DNA of 64,000 bases from the NCBI RefSeq assembly GCF_900106595.1, contig NZ_FNNC01000001.1, positions 620,001 to 684,000 of the forward strand. The letters run 5' to 3'. A model generated the notes under the pieces. The model was not told the origin of the DNA. It searched no databases and saw only the letters and a list, made by a program, of their open reading frames with translations. This document shows, in pieces, positions 26,649 through 35,190 of this stretch. The DNA comes from Marinococcus luteus. Its GTDB lineage: Bacteria > Bacillota > Bacilli > Bacillales > Marinococcaceae. A program made the position numbers and the translations under genes. How positions within the stretch are numbered: position 1 is the stretch's first letter; each line of letters begins with the position of its first letter.

Positions 26649-27798
26649 CGTACATTTCCTCCAAATAGGCTAACAGCTTGTGTTCACTGTTTTCTACCTT
26701 TTCATTCACGACCGCCTGCTCTAAAAATGCGATCACCTGCCCGATTTTCGCTGTGCCTTCGTAAGCCGGCATTGATGCGATTGACTTCGGCGGAAGGGCG
26801 AGTTCCTGCCTGGAATGAATCGGAAGAGCCTCCCATGTCTTTTTCCATTCTGCGCATGTCCGCCCCCGGTAAGTAAAATACTTCCACTGTTTGAGCTTCT
26901 CCAGATCTGACACCTGCTTTGGACCGAAATAATACAGCCACTGCCGCCACGTATCGGGAGAAGCCGAAACATCGACTCGCTCGAGCAGCCAGCGGCACTG
27001 CTTTCTTGCCTGATTGGAAAACCGCCACCCATTCAGCATGTCCAGGCTTTTTCGTCCGTACAGGGCGTACAACAGCGCCGCCCATGAAACTTTTGCGCCC
27101 GCCGGGAACTGTACAAGCGTGGGATGGTGAAAAAAGGGGGAGCCCGTCCGGACTGCCTCCGGAAAATAAGAAAACAAACGCAGCTCTCTCATGTTTTCGA
27201 GGGCGCTCAGGCGCTTCTTTCCTTCAAGCAGTTTGGTTATTTCATCGCGTATTCGTTCCACGGCGGTATGTGAAAGCCCAGCCGCAGCTGCTTCCGCTGC
27301 CCGCTCAGCTTCCGGATCCAGCGAAAAACCGAGAACCGCACTAAAACGGAACGCCCGTATCACCCGGAGTGGATCGAGGAAAAAGGCTCGTTCAGCTGAC
27401 TCGGGCGTGCGCAGTACCTTCTTACGGATATCTTTCTGTCCGTTAAATGGGTCTATCACTGCGCCGCGTGCATCTGCTGCCATCGCGTTGCATGTGAAAT
27501 CCCGCTGCTTCAGGTCCTCTTCAATTGTTTTTGCCCCTTCCCGGAACGGGGTAACTTCCACGATACTGTTTCCGCTCTTCACAAGCAGCGTACCGAATTT
27601 TTCCGACGGCTTCACTGCGTTCGGAAAAACAACCGAAAGCTCTTCAGTGGTCGCAGCCGCTGCTATGTCCATGTCGCTCGGCGCCCGGTTCATCAGCCGG
27701 TCACGTACGGCTCCGCCTACAATATAGGCAGTAATACCGGTTTTTCGTAACGTCTTAATAACAAGCAGCGCCTCTTCCCACGTCTGCTGCCCGTTCAT
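26641..27798 (-). CDS. cca: CCA-adding tRNA nucleotidyltransferase
   Basis: 385-residue class II CCA-adding enzyme that builds or repairs the 3'-CCA end of tRNAs. Motifs: GGAVRDRLM (G-G-x-x-R) near 28-36, catalytic D-x-D in PSDMDIA, RDFTCNAMA, and DPLRVIRAFRFSA. Length is near B. subtilis Cca (397). GGAGG precedes the ATG. The start overlaps the bshA stop by one base (TAATG). Confidence 0.95.
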   Translation of the reverse strand: MNGQQTWEEALLVIKTLRKTGITAYIVGGAVRDRLMNRAPSDMDIAAAATTEELSVVFPNAVKPSEKFGTLLVKSGNSIVEVTPFREGAKTIEEDLKQRDFTCNAMAADARGAVIDPFNGQKDIRKKVLRTPESAERAFFLDPLRVIRAFRFSAVLGFSLDPEAERAAEAAAAGLSHTAVERIRDEITKLLEGKKRLSALENMRELRLFSYFPEAVRTGSPFFHHPTLVQFPAGAKVSWAALLYALYGRKSLDMLNGWRFSNQARKQCRWLLERVDVSASPDTWRQWLYYFGPKQVSDLEKLKQWKYFTYRGRTCAEWKKTWEALPIHSRQELALPPKSIASMPAYEGTAKIGQVIAFLEQAVVNEKVENSEHKLLAYLEEMYDE

Positions 27799-28925
27799 TA
27801 CCCGTCCTCCACAGTCCGGCGGTACACTTCTTCATATTGGGCTACGATGCGCGAGGAGGAGAAATTTTCTTCCACCACGTCGAGCGAGCGCTGTTTAAAC
27901 CTTTTCATCCTGTCTGGATCCGTCAGCAGTCCGACCGCCTGCTGGGCAGCCAGTTCCACTGCCCCAAGCGGCACAACATAGCCGGTTTCATTATGAAATA
28001 CCACCTCAGGAATACCTCCGATATCTGTGCCAATGACTGGCACGCCGCACGCCATCGCTTCAAGTGCGGCCAGGCCGAAGCTTTCTTTTTCCGAAAGCAG
28101 CAGCATCAGATCGGCAATGTGCAGATAGTCGGCTACCTGCCGCTGATTGCCTAAAAACAGCACGTCCTGGTCAACGCCGAGCTTTTTCGCCTCCGCCCAT
28201 GCCTTTTCCCGGTCCGGTCCGTCCCCAAGCATAACCAGCTTACAAGAAACCTCTGCCTGTACTGCTGCAAATGTCCGAACGACGTCTACGACCCGTTTCA
28301 CCGGCCGGAAATTAGAGACGTGCAGAAGCACCTTTTCGTCCTCGTCGATGTTGTATGCTTGTTTTAAATTCTTCTTTTCCGTTTTCGGACCGTACACCCG
28401 CTCATCCACGAAATTGTAAATCGTATGAATATCACGGCCGACTTCAAGCATCTGCTTTGTCTGCTCCACCAGAGCGTCCGATACTGCCGTCACTTCGTCC
28501 GATCGCTGAATGGCATAACGGATAATATCACGAAGCGAGGAATCATGGCCAAGCACAGTAATGTCTGTACCGTGCAGCGTTGTTACTACCTTCACGGGAT
28601 GATCGGTCATGTCCCTGGCCAAAATCGCACAGACAGCGTGAGGCACGGCGTAATGCACGTGCAGGACGTCGAGCTGCTCCCGGTTGACAACTTCCGCCAT
28701 TTTGCTTGCAAGCGTTAATGAGTACGGCGGGTACTGGAAAACTTCGTATTGGTTTACTGAAACTTCATGGTAATAAATATTCGGTGAGGTTTCGGTTAAA
28801 CGATAAGGGATGGCCGAGGTGATGAAATGAATTTCATGGCCTCGTTCAGCAAGCAGCTTGCCAAGCTCCGTCGCAATCACTCCTGATCCTCCCACCGTCG
28901 GGTAGCACGTTATTCCAATTTTCAC
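27798..28925 (-). CDS. bshA: N-acetyl-alpha-D-glucosaminyl L-malate synthase
   Basis: 375-residue GT4 glycosyltransferase that joins GlcNAc from UDP-GlcNAc to L-malate, the first step of bacillithiol synthesis. Seen: GITCYPTVGGSGVIATELGK at the N-terminus, LHGTDITVLG, and the donor-site E-x7-E (SEKESFGLAALEAMACG). GTG start at 28925 with AAGGAAG. It is followed directly by bshB1 upstream in the same operon, so two of the bacillithiol steps are encoded together; bshC is not in the window. Confidence 0.95.
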   Translation of the reverse strand: MKIGITCYPTVGGSGVIATELGKLLAERGHEIHFITSAIPYRLTETSPNIYYHEVSVNQYEVFQYPPYSLTLASKMAEVVNREQLDVLHVHYAVPHAVCAILARDMTDHPVKVVTTLHGTDITVLGHDSSLRDIIRYAIQRSDEVTAVSDALVEQTKQMLEVGRDIHTIYNFVDERVYGPKTEKKNLKQAYNIDEDEKVLLHVSNFRPVKRVVDVVRTFAAVQAEVSCKLVMLGDGPDREKAWAEAKKLGVDQDVLFLGNQRQVADYLHIADLMLLLSEKESFGLAALEAMACGVPVIGTDIGGIPEVVFHNETGYVVPLGAVELAAQQAVGLLTDPDRMKRFKQRSLDVVEENFSSSRIVAQYEEVYRRTVEDG

Positions 28926-28927
28926 GC

Positions 28928-29638
28928 TTAGTCACTTCCTTGTCTGCCGGGCACCTGTTGAAAAAGCATCGGAGTTTCGGCGATAAACCCTTCCGCGTAA
29001 GTCACTCCCGTTTCTTTGCCGAATAGTCTGTCTCTTGCCTGTATCGTTTCGAGGTACCCGTCCGTAAGCGGTGTGCTTACGGCCTCTTCTCCCGGATTAA
29101 ACTGGCTTTTATACGCCTTTAACGCCGCTTCTTTGTCGCCGGCGGCCGCGGTGATGTCCACATAAAAGGCGGGCCGGTGGTAGCCGTTGATCATGTAGTA
29201 GTACATGTTTGGCACCTTGTGGGCGTTTTCGTCCACGCCCGGATACAGCTTGACCCCTGCATCAAACACAGCCCGCTTAACAATACTTCCGGCGTCACCG
29301 TGGTCCGGGTGCCGATCGATGTAGTACGGCGCGAATATCGTGTCCGGCTGGATGCGGCGGATCAGCTGCACTAGCTGGGTGTACTCTTCCTGGGTTACTG
29401 CTGTAAGCATCCGGTCCCTCCAGGTAAGCTGGAGCCGTCCGGCACCGAGGATCTCTGCTGCCCGCTCTGCTTCCTGCTGCCTAGTTTCCACGGTACCGTT
29501 GGATGAAAGATCTCCTTCTGTAAGGGAAAGCATGTAGACATTGTCGGTTTTACTGTGCAGCGCTACCGTCCCGCCCATCCCGATTTCAATATCATCAGGG
29601 TGGGCCCCGACGGTTAACAGCGTTCGTTTATGTGTCAT
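28928..29638 (-). CDS. bshB1: Bacillithiol biosynthesis deacetylase
   Basis: 236-residue LmbE/PIG-L-type zinc deacetylase that removes acetate from GlcNAc-malate, the second step of bacillithiol synthesis. The motif [12 protein letters not shown] (H12-P-D-D) and a His in [10 protein letters not shown] provide the zinc ligands and catalytic Asp. It ends 2 bp before bshA. Its ATG overlaps the mgsA 3' end by 11 bp. Confidence 0.94.
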   Translation of the reverse strand: MTHKRTLLTVGAHPDDIEIGMGGTVALHSKTDNVYMLSLTEGDLSSNGTVETRQQEAERAAEILGAGRLQLTWRDRMLTAVTQEEYTQLVQLIRRIQPDTIFAPYYIDRHPDHGDAGSIVKRAVFDAGVKLYPGVDENAHKVPNMYYYMINGYHRPAFYVDITAAAGDKEAALKAYKSQFNPGEEAVSTPLTDGYLETIQARDRLFGKETGVTYAEGFIAETPMLFQQVPGRQGSD

Positions 29639-30047
29639 ATTGATCTGTGGACTCCTTTAAAATATCCCGGAAGGCAAACAGCCCGTGTTCGAGCCCTTTG
29701 ATCAGCACCTCAGCTGCGGCCATGTTCGTCGCAAGCGGCACCCCATGTACGTCGGCGAGTCTCATCAATGCGGTGATATCAGGCTCATGCGGCTGCGCGG
29801 TCAAAGGGTCCCGGAAAAAGAGCACCAGATCCACCTGCTGTTCTGCAATTTGTGCCCCGATCTGCTGATCGCCGCCGAGCGGCCCGGACTGGTACTGTTT
29901 AACATTCAGGCCTACCTCCTCCTTCAGCCTCCCGCCGGTCGTTCCGGTTGCTGAAAGGGTATGGCGCTCGAGAATATGCCTGTATGCTTCGGCAAACCGG
30001 ATGAGGTCATCTTTTTTCTTATCATGGGCAATCAGTGCGATATTCAT
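29628..30047 (-). CDS. mgsA: Methylglyoxal synthase
   Basis: 139-residue enzyme converting dihydroxyacetone phosphate to methylglyoxal and phosphate. Conserved segments: [13 protein letters not shown], the phosphate loop [17 protein letters not shown], and catalytic [15 protein letters not shown]. Its neighbours bshB1-bshA make bacillithiol, the thiol used to detoxify methylglyoxal, so the operon pairs production and protection. The ribosome site AAAGGGG precedes ATG 30047. Confidence 0.95.
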   Translation of the reverse strand: MNIALIAHDKKKDDLIRFAEAYRHILERHTLSATGTTGGRLKEEVGLNVKQYQSGPLGGDQQIGAQIAEQQVDLVLFFRDPLTAQPHEPDITALMRLADVHGVPLATNMAAAEVLIKGLEHGLFAFRDILKESTDQYDT

Positions 30048-30060
30048 AAAAGTTTCCCCT

Positions 30061-30864
30061 TTACTCCAGAATGTTTTCGAGGCCGTACACGAGTTCCTTC
30101 ATGGTGACTACCCGTTCAATCGCAAATTTGACACCCGGCATAAATGACGCCCGGTTGATTGAATCGTGACGGATCGTCAGCGTCTGGCCTTCGCCGCCAA
30201 ACATCACCTGCTGATGAGCCACCAGGCCGGGAAGGCGCGTACTGTGAATCCTCATGCCGTCGAGCTCTGCTCCGCGCGCTCCCGGCATCGTTTCTTTTTC
30301 CTCCGGATGTCCCTGTGCTTTTTTGGTGCGGTTTTCCTGAATAAGCTTTGCTGTTTTCACAGCGGTGCCGGACGGGGCGTCAAGCTTTCGGTCATGATGC
30401 AGTTCAGTAATCTCAACATCCGGGAAGTAGGCCGCAGCCATTTGCGACATTTTCATCATCAGAACAGCACCGATAGCAAAATTCGGCACAATAAGCACTC
30501 CCCGTTGCTGCTCTTTTGCTTTCTGACGCAGGCGGTCGAGATCTTCATCGGTAAAGCCGGTCGTACCGACGACCGGTGCAAGGCCGTAGTCGAGTGCTTT
30601 TTCGGTATGTACCTTTCCAATTTCCGGTGTGGTCAGGTCTACAAAAACTTCTGCTTCGACTTCGCCGAGGCACTGGTCAACGTCCGTATAGACACGGGCC
30701 CCGGATTTTGGCATACCTTCGATTTCCGACAACAGCGAGCCTTCGTATTTATGGTCCACAACAGCGGCGAGGTGCAGGTGCTCCGCTGCTTCAATCATAT
30801 GTACAGCTTCCTTACCCATGTTTCCTCTCGGTCCGGCAACGATAACGCGGATTAATTCAGTCAT
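30061..30864 (-). CDS. dapB: 4-hydroxy-tetrahydrodipicolinate reductase
   Basis: 267-residue NAD(P)H reductase in the diaminopimelate/lysine pathway. The nucleotide-binding loop is [11 protein letters not shown] near the N-terminus. The catalytic motif [15 protein letters not shown] lies in the middle, with the general-acid His pair and Lys. The ATG overlaps the end of the pyrophosphohydrolase gene by 4 bp (ATGA-type), with AAAGGAG upstream. Confidence 0.95.
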   Translation of the reverse strand: MTELIRVIVAGPRGNMGKEAVHMIEAAEHLHLAAVVDHKYEGSLLSEIEGMPKSGARVYTDVDQCLGEVEAEVFVDLTTPEIGKVHTEKALDYGLAPVVGTTGFTDEDLDRLRQKAKEQQRGVLIVPNFAIGAVLMMKMSQMAAAYFPDVEITELHHDRKLDAPSGTAVKTAKLIQENRTKKAQGHPEEKETMPGARGAELDGMRIHSTRLPGLVAHQQVMFGGEGQTLTIRHDSINRASFMPGVKFAIERVVTMKELVYGLENILE

Positions 30865-31202
30865 TTGTCATTCTCCTTTTTCGTCCATCTATCCTGATCT
30901 CTTGTTTCAAACTTTTCCATTACGATACGGAACGCTTCATCCAAATCAATATCAAGTGAGTTCGCAAAGCAGATGAGCACAAACAGCAGATCGCCCATTT
31001 CCTTATTCAGTGATTTATGCTCTTCGCTTTCTTTTTTCGGCTTTTCCCCGTAGTAGTGATTAATTTCTCTGGCAAGCTCTCCAGTTTCTTCTGTCATTCT
31101 TGCAAGCATGGCGAGCGGACTGAAATACCCTTCTTCAAACTGGCCGATGAAGGCATCCACTTTTTCCTGCATTTCTTTCATCGTCATTTGTTCCTGGTCC
31201 AT
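30861..31202 (-). CDS. ypjD: MazG-like nucleotide pyrophosphohydrolase (YpjD)
   Basis: 113-residue all-alpha NTP pyrophosphohydrolase. The metal-binding E-E-x-x-E motif is in [11 protein letters not shown], followed by E-x-x-D in [16 protein letters not shown]. It probably hydrolyses non-canonical or excess nucleoside triphosphates to monophosphates; substrate not determined. It heads the dapB-mgsA-bshB1-bshA-cca-birA operon as in B. subtilis. Ribosome site AAAGGAGG. Confidence 0.9.
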   Translation of the reverse strand: MDQEQMTMKEMQEKVDAFIGQFEEGYFSPLAMLARMTEETGELAREINHYYGEKPKKESEEHKSLNKEMGDLLFVLICFANSLDIDLDEAFRIVMEKFETRDQDRWTKKENDK

Positions 31203-31256
31203 TCCGGCGTCCTCCTTTCAATCGTATAAAAATCAATTCAGTTTGACAAACATAGA

Positions 31257-31285
31257 TTGCCTCACGCCCCGGGCTTTACTATAAT
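31257..31285 (+). promoter_or_regulatory. Promoter of the YitT-family gene
   Basis: -35 TTGCCT (31257-31262) and -10 TATAAT (31280-31285) are separated by exactly 17 bp and lie 45 bp before the GTG start. The call is by consensus match. Confidence 0.55.
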
Positions 31286-31329
31286 GTAACGGTTGATACA
31301 AGCTTTCCGGCCGGAGAGGAGGAACCATC

Positions 31330-32199
31330 GTGAACATTTGGATACATACCCGCAATATCTTTTTTGTCGTGCTCGGCTCTGCTATTATGAGTTTTGGACT
31401 TGTCTATTTTAACATGCAAAACCAGCTAGCGGACGGCGGCTTTACTGGTATTACCCTAATTCTTTATAATTTATTCAATATCAACCCTGCCTTCAGCAAC
31501 CTCGTGCTGAATATCCCTGTCCTGATTCTGGGCTGGCGTCTGCTCGGGCGCCACGTCTTCGTTTATACGTTAATAAGCACGGCAGCAGTCAGCTTGTTTT
31601 TATGGCTGTTTCAGGAGGTTGAGCTTCTCCATCTGCCGCTCCAGGATGATCTTGTTCTTGTCGCCCTGTTTGCCGGCGTTTTTGTCGGCTCGGGCCTCGG
31701 CATTGTTTTCCGGTACGGCGGCACCACCGGAGGGGCTGACATTATCGCCAAGCTTGCGAGTAACGTGTTCGGCTGGACGATGGGACGCTCGCTGTTTATG
31801 TTTGATGCTGTTGTAATAACCGCTTCCCTCCTGTATTTAGACTACCGGGAAGCGATGTACACGCTCGTGTTTGTCTTTGTGGCCGCCCGCGTCATTGACT
31901 TCATTCAGCAGGGAGCATACTCCGGCAAAGCCGCTATGATCATTTCCGACCTGGCTCCGGAAGTAGCAGACGCCATTCTGCAGGAGATGAACCGCGGAGC
32001 GACTATACTAAATGGGAAAGGCAGCTTCACCCGCCAGGAAAAAGAGATTCTTTACTGCGTCGTTGGCAAAAACGAGCTGATGCGCCTGAAACACCTTGTT
32101 GAACGGGTGGACCCGCACGCCTTTGTTACGGTTAACGATGTCCAGGATGTTATCGGCGAGGGCTTCACCCTCGATGAAAACAAAAATCCGCTGCAATAA
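31330..32199 (+). CDS. YitT family membrane protein (YpjC-like)
   Basis: 289 residues: five or so transmembrane helices in the first 200 residues (IFFVVLGSAIMSFGLVYF, NLVLNIPVLILGWRLL, YTLISTAAVSLFLWL, LVALFAGVFVGSGLGIVF, YTLVFVFVAARVIDFI), then a cytosolic DUF2179 domain (about 210-280). The GGTTGGADI motif is typical of YitT/YpjC proteins, whose transported substrate is unknown. GTG start with GAGGAGG. In B. subtilis ypjC is between ypjB and ypjD in the same direction; here it is inverted and transcribed alone. Confidence 0.87.
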   Translation: MNIWIHTRNIFFVVLGSAIMSFGLVYFNMQNQLADGGFTGITLILYNLFNINPAFSNLVLNIPVLILGWRLLGRHVFVYTLISTAAVSLFLWLFQEVELLHLPLQDDLVLVALFAGVFVGSGLGIVFRYGGTTGGADIIAKLASNVFGWTMGRSLFMFDAVVITASLLYLDYREAMYTLVFVFVAARVIDFIQQGAYSGKAAMIISDLAPEVADAILQEMNRGATILNGKGSFTRQEKEILYCVVGKNELMRLKHLVERVDPHAFVTVNDVQDVIGEGFTLDENKNPLQ

Positions 32200-32237
32200 G
32201 GCGTCTCAGCTCCGCATTTTCATCAGCAGCAACACAC

Positions 32238-32276
32238 AAAAAACACCTGCTCCGGGCATCGGGCAGGTGTTTTTTA
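32238..32276. terminator. Terminator between YitT-family gene and yugP
   Basis: 13-bp inverted repeat (AAAAAACACCTGC / GCAGGTGTTTTTT) with a 12-nt loop between convergent genes; symmetric and active both ways. Confidence 0.9.
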
Positions 32277-32954
32277 CTATTCTTCGCTCGTCATCAGGAA
32301 CATGGCGATAAAACGCCCCAGTTCAAGCACGGCTACCAGAGCAGCTGCAACGTACGTTAATGCAGCGGCATCGAGCACTTTTTTCGTTTCCCGCTCTTCA
32401 TTGTTGCTGATAATACCGGTCGCAACAATCTGATTCATGGCCCGGCTGCTGGCATTAAATTCCACCGGAAGGGTGACAAGCTGGAACAGCACGGCGGCCG
32501 AGAAAAACACGATACCGGCCAGAAACATGCCGGTTGACTGCAGCAAAATACCGGCGAGAATTAAAAAGAAGGAAAGGTTGGACCCGGTCGAAGCCACAGG
32601 GGCAAGCGTAGAACGGAACCGTAAAAACGCGTAGTTTTCCGCATCCTGAATCGCGTGCCCCACTTCGTGGGAAGCGATCGCCTGAGCCGCTACTGTCGAA
32701 TTGTAATAGTTATCCTCCGACAAGCGGACAACTTTTTTCGAAGGATCATAGTGATCCGTTAATTTTCCTTTGGTCGGCTCTACTCGTACGTTATAGATGC
32801 CGTTTTCCTCCAGGATTTTTTTTGCCACAGAGGCTCCTGTCATGCCGGATGAATTGCTTACGTTCGAATATTTTTTGTATGCTTTTTTCACTTTGGACTG
32901 CGCCCAAAGCGGAATGAGGATAAGCGCTGCTAAATATAACAGAAGCATTCCCAT
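32277..32954 (-). CDS. yugP: Zinc metallopeptidase, YugP family
   Basis: 225-residue membrane metallopeptidase. An N-terminal helix (MGMLLLYLAALILIPLWA) and a cluster of hydrophobic helices around residues 125-160 and 190-215 embed it in the membrane. The zincin motif is H-E-V-G-H-A-I-Q near residue 110. Substrate unknown. It has a clean ribosome site (TGGAGGG). In B. subtilis yugP is in an unrelated location, so it has been inserted here between ypjA and the YitT gene. Confidence 0.9.
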   Translation of the reverse strand: MGMLLLYLAALILIPLWAQSKVKKAYKKYSNVSNSSGMTGASVAKKILEENGIYNVRVEPTKGKLTDHYDPSKKVVRLSEDNYYNSTVAAQAIASHEVGHAIQDAENYAFLRFRSTLAPVASTGSNLSFFLILAGILLQSTGMFLAGIVFFSAAVLFQLVTLPVEFNASSRAMNQIVATGIISNNEERETKKVLDAAALTYVAAALVAVLELGRFIAMFLMTSEE

Positions 32955-33025
32955 TTTTTCTCATCCCTCCATTTATATATACTTATATTGTATGCAGACG
33001 GGGGTATATTGTCAAAGGTTCTGCT

Positions 33026-33628
33026 CTATTCCTCCATGAGCCGAAGTTTTGTCCGGCCGGGGCTGAGCCTCCACCAGAGCAGTATTCCTGCAGAAATAAT
33101 ACTGAGCCAGAACGTCCCATAGCCAATCAGGGAAATATACGGCTCGAGCGACGCTGACACCCAGGGATACATTCCAAAAACGTAGTCAATCACATCATTA
33201 TGTAATGTCCATACCGCTGCTGCCCCGATATGCCAAAGCTTCACCCGGTAGTACGGCAGATACAAAAAAGCCTGCAGCGCCATGCCGGCGTGAGAAGCAA
33301 TAAGCATGTAGTGCTGCCAGCTGAGCGCCTCTCCGGCCACGCCGGAAAACACGTTCATTCCTACCGCCCAAAGCCCGTACTTTACAAGCGTTATAAAAGC
33401 GAAGGCTTCCGCCAGTCCGCTCCTCCTGCCGATAATGTACAGCCCGAGTACAATCGTAAAAACCAGGCTTGCCGTCGGACTGTCCGGGACGAAGGGCAGA
33501 AACACAGCCGGCGTCTGCTGCAGCTGCTGGCCGTACCAAATGTAGCCGTAAATGGTGCCGAGCGCGTTAATGATAAAAAGCGGGATTAACACGTAAGGCG
33601 TCCCAAACCATCCAAGTAGCTGTTTCAC
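33026..33628 (-). CDS. ypjA: YpjA-like membrane protein (DUF1405)
   Basis: 200 residues, about six transmembrane helices (VLIPLFIINALGTIYGYIWY, ASLVFTIVLGLYIIG, FAFITLVKYGLWAVG, MLIASHAGMALQAFLYL, GYGTFWLSIISAGILLWW). It matches the DUF1405/YpjA family, function unknown. GTG start at 33628 with GAGGCGG. In B. subtilis ypjA follows qcrABC; here it follows ypiA directly, and the qcr genes are absent. Confidence 0.85.
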   Translation of the reverse strand: MKQLLGWFGTPYVLIPLFIINALGTIYGYIWYGQQLQQTPAVFLPFVPDSPTASLVFTIVLGLYIIGRRSGLAEAFAFITLVKYGLWAVGMNVFSGVAGEALSWQHYMLIASHAGMALQAFLYLPYYRVKLWHIGAAAVWTLHNDVIDYVFGMYPWVSASLEPYISLIGYGTFWLSIISAGILLWWRLSPGRTKLRLMEE

Positions 33629-33657
33629 TGTATCATCCGCCTCGTTTGATATGTAGG

Positions 33658-33682
33658 AAAAGACACGAATTTCGTGTCTTTA
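33658..33682 (-). terminator. Weak terminator after ypiA
   Basis: Inverted repeat AAAGACACGAA / TTCGTGTCTTT overlapping the ypiA stop, followed on the minus strand by TTTTCC. Modest stability. Confidence 0.55.
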
Positions 33683-34939
33683 TTCGCTCATGCGAAGGTC
33701 TTCAAGCAAAAGCTGAAGCTCTGTGTTGTCCGGCTGCATGGCTGAAGCCTGTTCCAGGTGCTTCAGCGCATTCTCCCGGTAGCCGAGTTCAAGCAGCAGA
33801 CGGCCGTATTCTTCAAGAAATACTTCGTTTTCCTGATATACGCTGTACACTTCTTCGTATTTTTCTTTCGCCTCCACAGGCTCGTCCTGAAGGTTTTTAG
33901 CCCGGGCATAATACCACTGAAAACGCACATCCGGCTCGCCCATTTCGTATAAATGATCAATAAGATCAATCATCGCCTCCGGTTCCTCCTGCTCCATCCA
34001 CATGCTGAGCAGCGCATTCGCCGCTTCAAGATGTGCCGGATTTAAAGCAAGTGCCTCCCGGAGATATTTTTCTCCCTCTTCTTCATTGCCAAGCGCCATA
34101 TACAGCTTCCCGGCCTCGGTATATAAATTTTCATTGTATTCATCTTCTTTAATACCAGCCTTCGCTGCTTCCAGGGCTTTTTCATGATCTTCGAGCCCTT
34201 CGTAGCTTCGCACGAGATATGGATAGAGTGCCACAAAGTCTTTATCCATGTTCCGGAGCTCTTCGAATTTCTCCGCAGCCAGCTGATAATCGCTGACCTG
34301 CAGCGCCGTATAGCCGTACCCGAACAAGGCATGGAGTTCAGTGTGTTCTTTCAGTCCGGCCTCGTAGTAGCTCAGCGCATCCTCAAACGAACCAGTCACG
34401 CTGTATGCTTCAGCGAGACGAAGGCTCAGACTGCCGTCCGGAAATTTAAACCCGGCGCCTTCGGCCTGTTTCAGATATGGAATACTTTTAGCGTAGTCCC
34501 CCCGGGATAAATAATAATCCCCAACGGCGGCAAGCAGTACCGGCTCTTCAGGACTCTGCTTTAAGGCATCCAGCAGCTTTTGCTCCGCTACTTCATCGAG
34601 CCCCTGCATCTGGTACAAATCAGCAAGCAGCAGCTGCGCCCGCAGATACTCTTCGTCCGACTCTTTCACCTCGAGCAGCCATTCAATCGCCTCATCTTCA
34701 TCGTCCAGGTCGATCGCATTCTCGGCTGCTGTCGTCAGCAGTGCCCCCTCATCGGGATAGCGCCCGAGCAGATCTTCAATCAGCGGCTGTGCCTTATCTG
34801 AGCGTCCCAGTTCCTGGTACATTTCCACTATATCGTATTTTTCCTGATCGTTCGCAGAGTGGCTGTATTTCTCCATCTCTTCGAGCCCTTTTTCCGTATC
34901 GCCGTTTCTTATCGTTTCAAGGATCGTTTCTAAATTCAC
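33680..34939 (-). CDS. ypiA: TPR repeat protein YpiA
   Basis: 419-residue acidic cytosolic protein made almost wholly of tetratricopeptide repeats (for example ALFGYGYTALQVSDYQLAAEKFEEL, LYTEAGKLYMALGNEEEGEKYLREALALNPAHLEAANALL). It matches B. subtilis YpiA in size and position next to the tyrA/aroE end of the aromatic supraoperon. TPR scaffolds mediate protein contacts; the partner is unknown. GTG start at 34939. It has its own probable promoter (extended -10 at 34987-34992) and a cre-like site 50 bp further upstream. ypiB, normally downstream, is missing. Confidence 0.88.
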   Translation of the reverse strand: MNLETILETIRNGDTEKGLEEMEKYSHSANDQEKYDIVEMYQELGRSDKAQPLIEDLLGRYPDEGALLTTAAENAIDLDDEDEAIEWLLEVKESDEEYLRAQLLLADLYQMQGLDEVAEQKLLDALKQSPEEPVLLAAVGDYYLSRGDYAKSIPYLKQAEGAGFKFPDGSLSLRLAEAYSVTGSFEDALSYYEAGLKEHTELHALFGYGYTALQVSDYQLAAEKFEELRNMDKDFVALYPYLVRSYEGLEDHEKALEAAKAGIKEDEYNENLYTEAGKLYMALGNEEEGEKYLREALALNPAHLEAANALLSMWMEQEEPEAMIDLIDHLYEMGEPDVRFQWYYARAKNLQDEPVEAKEKYEEVYSVYQENEVFLEEYGRLLLELGYRENALKHLEQASAMQPDNTELQLLLEDLRMSE

Positions 34940-34986
34940 GCCGTCAACAACCTTTCTTCCAGGTAAATCTCGTTTAGCACTGTGTA

Positions 34987-34992
34987 ATTATA
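34987..34992 (-). promoter_or_regulatory. ypiA: -10 box of ypiA promoter
   Basis: The minus strand shows TTTGC-TATAAT, an extended -10, 48 bp before the GTG of ypiA. The -35 region (TCGTCA) is poor, which would fit an activated promoter. Confidence 0.5.
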
Positions 34993-35040
34993 GCAAACAT
35001 TGCCCGCTGTGACGAACAGAAAACCTTCCCCGTACCGATT

Positions 35041-35056
35041 CTGATAACGTTTACAA
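35041..35056. promoter_or_regulatory. cre-like site (CcpA) upstream of ypiA
   Basis: CTGATAACGTTTACAA matches the cre consensus WTGNNARCGNWWWCAW at every position but the first. It is centred roughly 68 bp before the predicted ypiA transcription start, a distance used by CcpA when it activates, and lies just past the small-RNA terminator. CcpA binding is inferred from the motif. Confidence 0.55.
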
Positions 35057-35061
35057 AAACA

Positions 35062-35156
35062 AAAAAAACACCTGATGTCTACTCATCAGGTGTGCCGCCA
35101 CATCGGCTAGTTTTAAGATAAAGAGTATGGATAGGAGTGGAGAGAAACCATACGCT
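35062..35156 (-). ncRNA. Candidate small RNA between tyrA and ypiA
   Basis: Predicted RNA of about 95 nt with no convincing ORF. A promoter (35163-35190) starts it near 35156. The 5' part forms a hairpin: stem GTATGG/CCATAC (35148-35153 with 35125-35130) holding a 17-nt loop that reads UUUCUCUCCACUCCUAU. Two stretches of this loop (CUCUCC and ACUCCU) can pair with GGAG-type ribosome sites. A 10-bp terminator stem (ACACCTGATG/CATCAGGTGT, 35068-35093) with a T9 run ends it. This is the layout of trans-acting regulatory RNAs in Firmicutes. It does not match a named sRNA that I can recall. The terminator may also serve tyrA read-through. Confidence 0.6.
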
Positions 35157-35162
35157 AATATT

Positions 35163-35190
35163 AGTATAACGTAATTGTAAGCGTTGTCAA
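35163..35190 (-). promoter_or_regulatory. Promoter of the candidate small RNA
   Basis: -35 TTGACA (35185-35190, perfect) and -10 TATACT (35163-35168) with a 16-bp spacer. The palindrome CTAATATTAG (35155-35164) overlaps the start point and could bind a further regulator. Confidence 0.7.
35175..35190. promoter_or_regulatory. cre-like site (CcpA) overlapping the small-RNA -35 box
   Basis: TTGTAAGCGTTGTCAA matches WTGNNARCGNWWWCAW at 15 of 16 positions. It covers the -35 element completely, so CcpA bound here should repress the small RNA in the presence of preferred sugars (inference from known CcpA mechanism). Confidence 0.6.
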
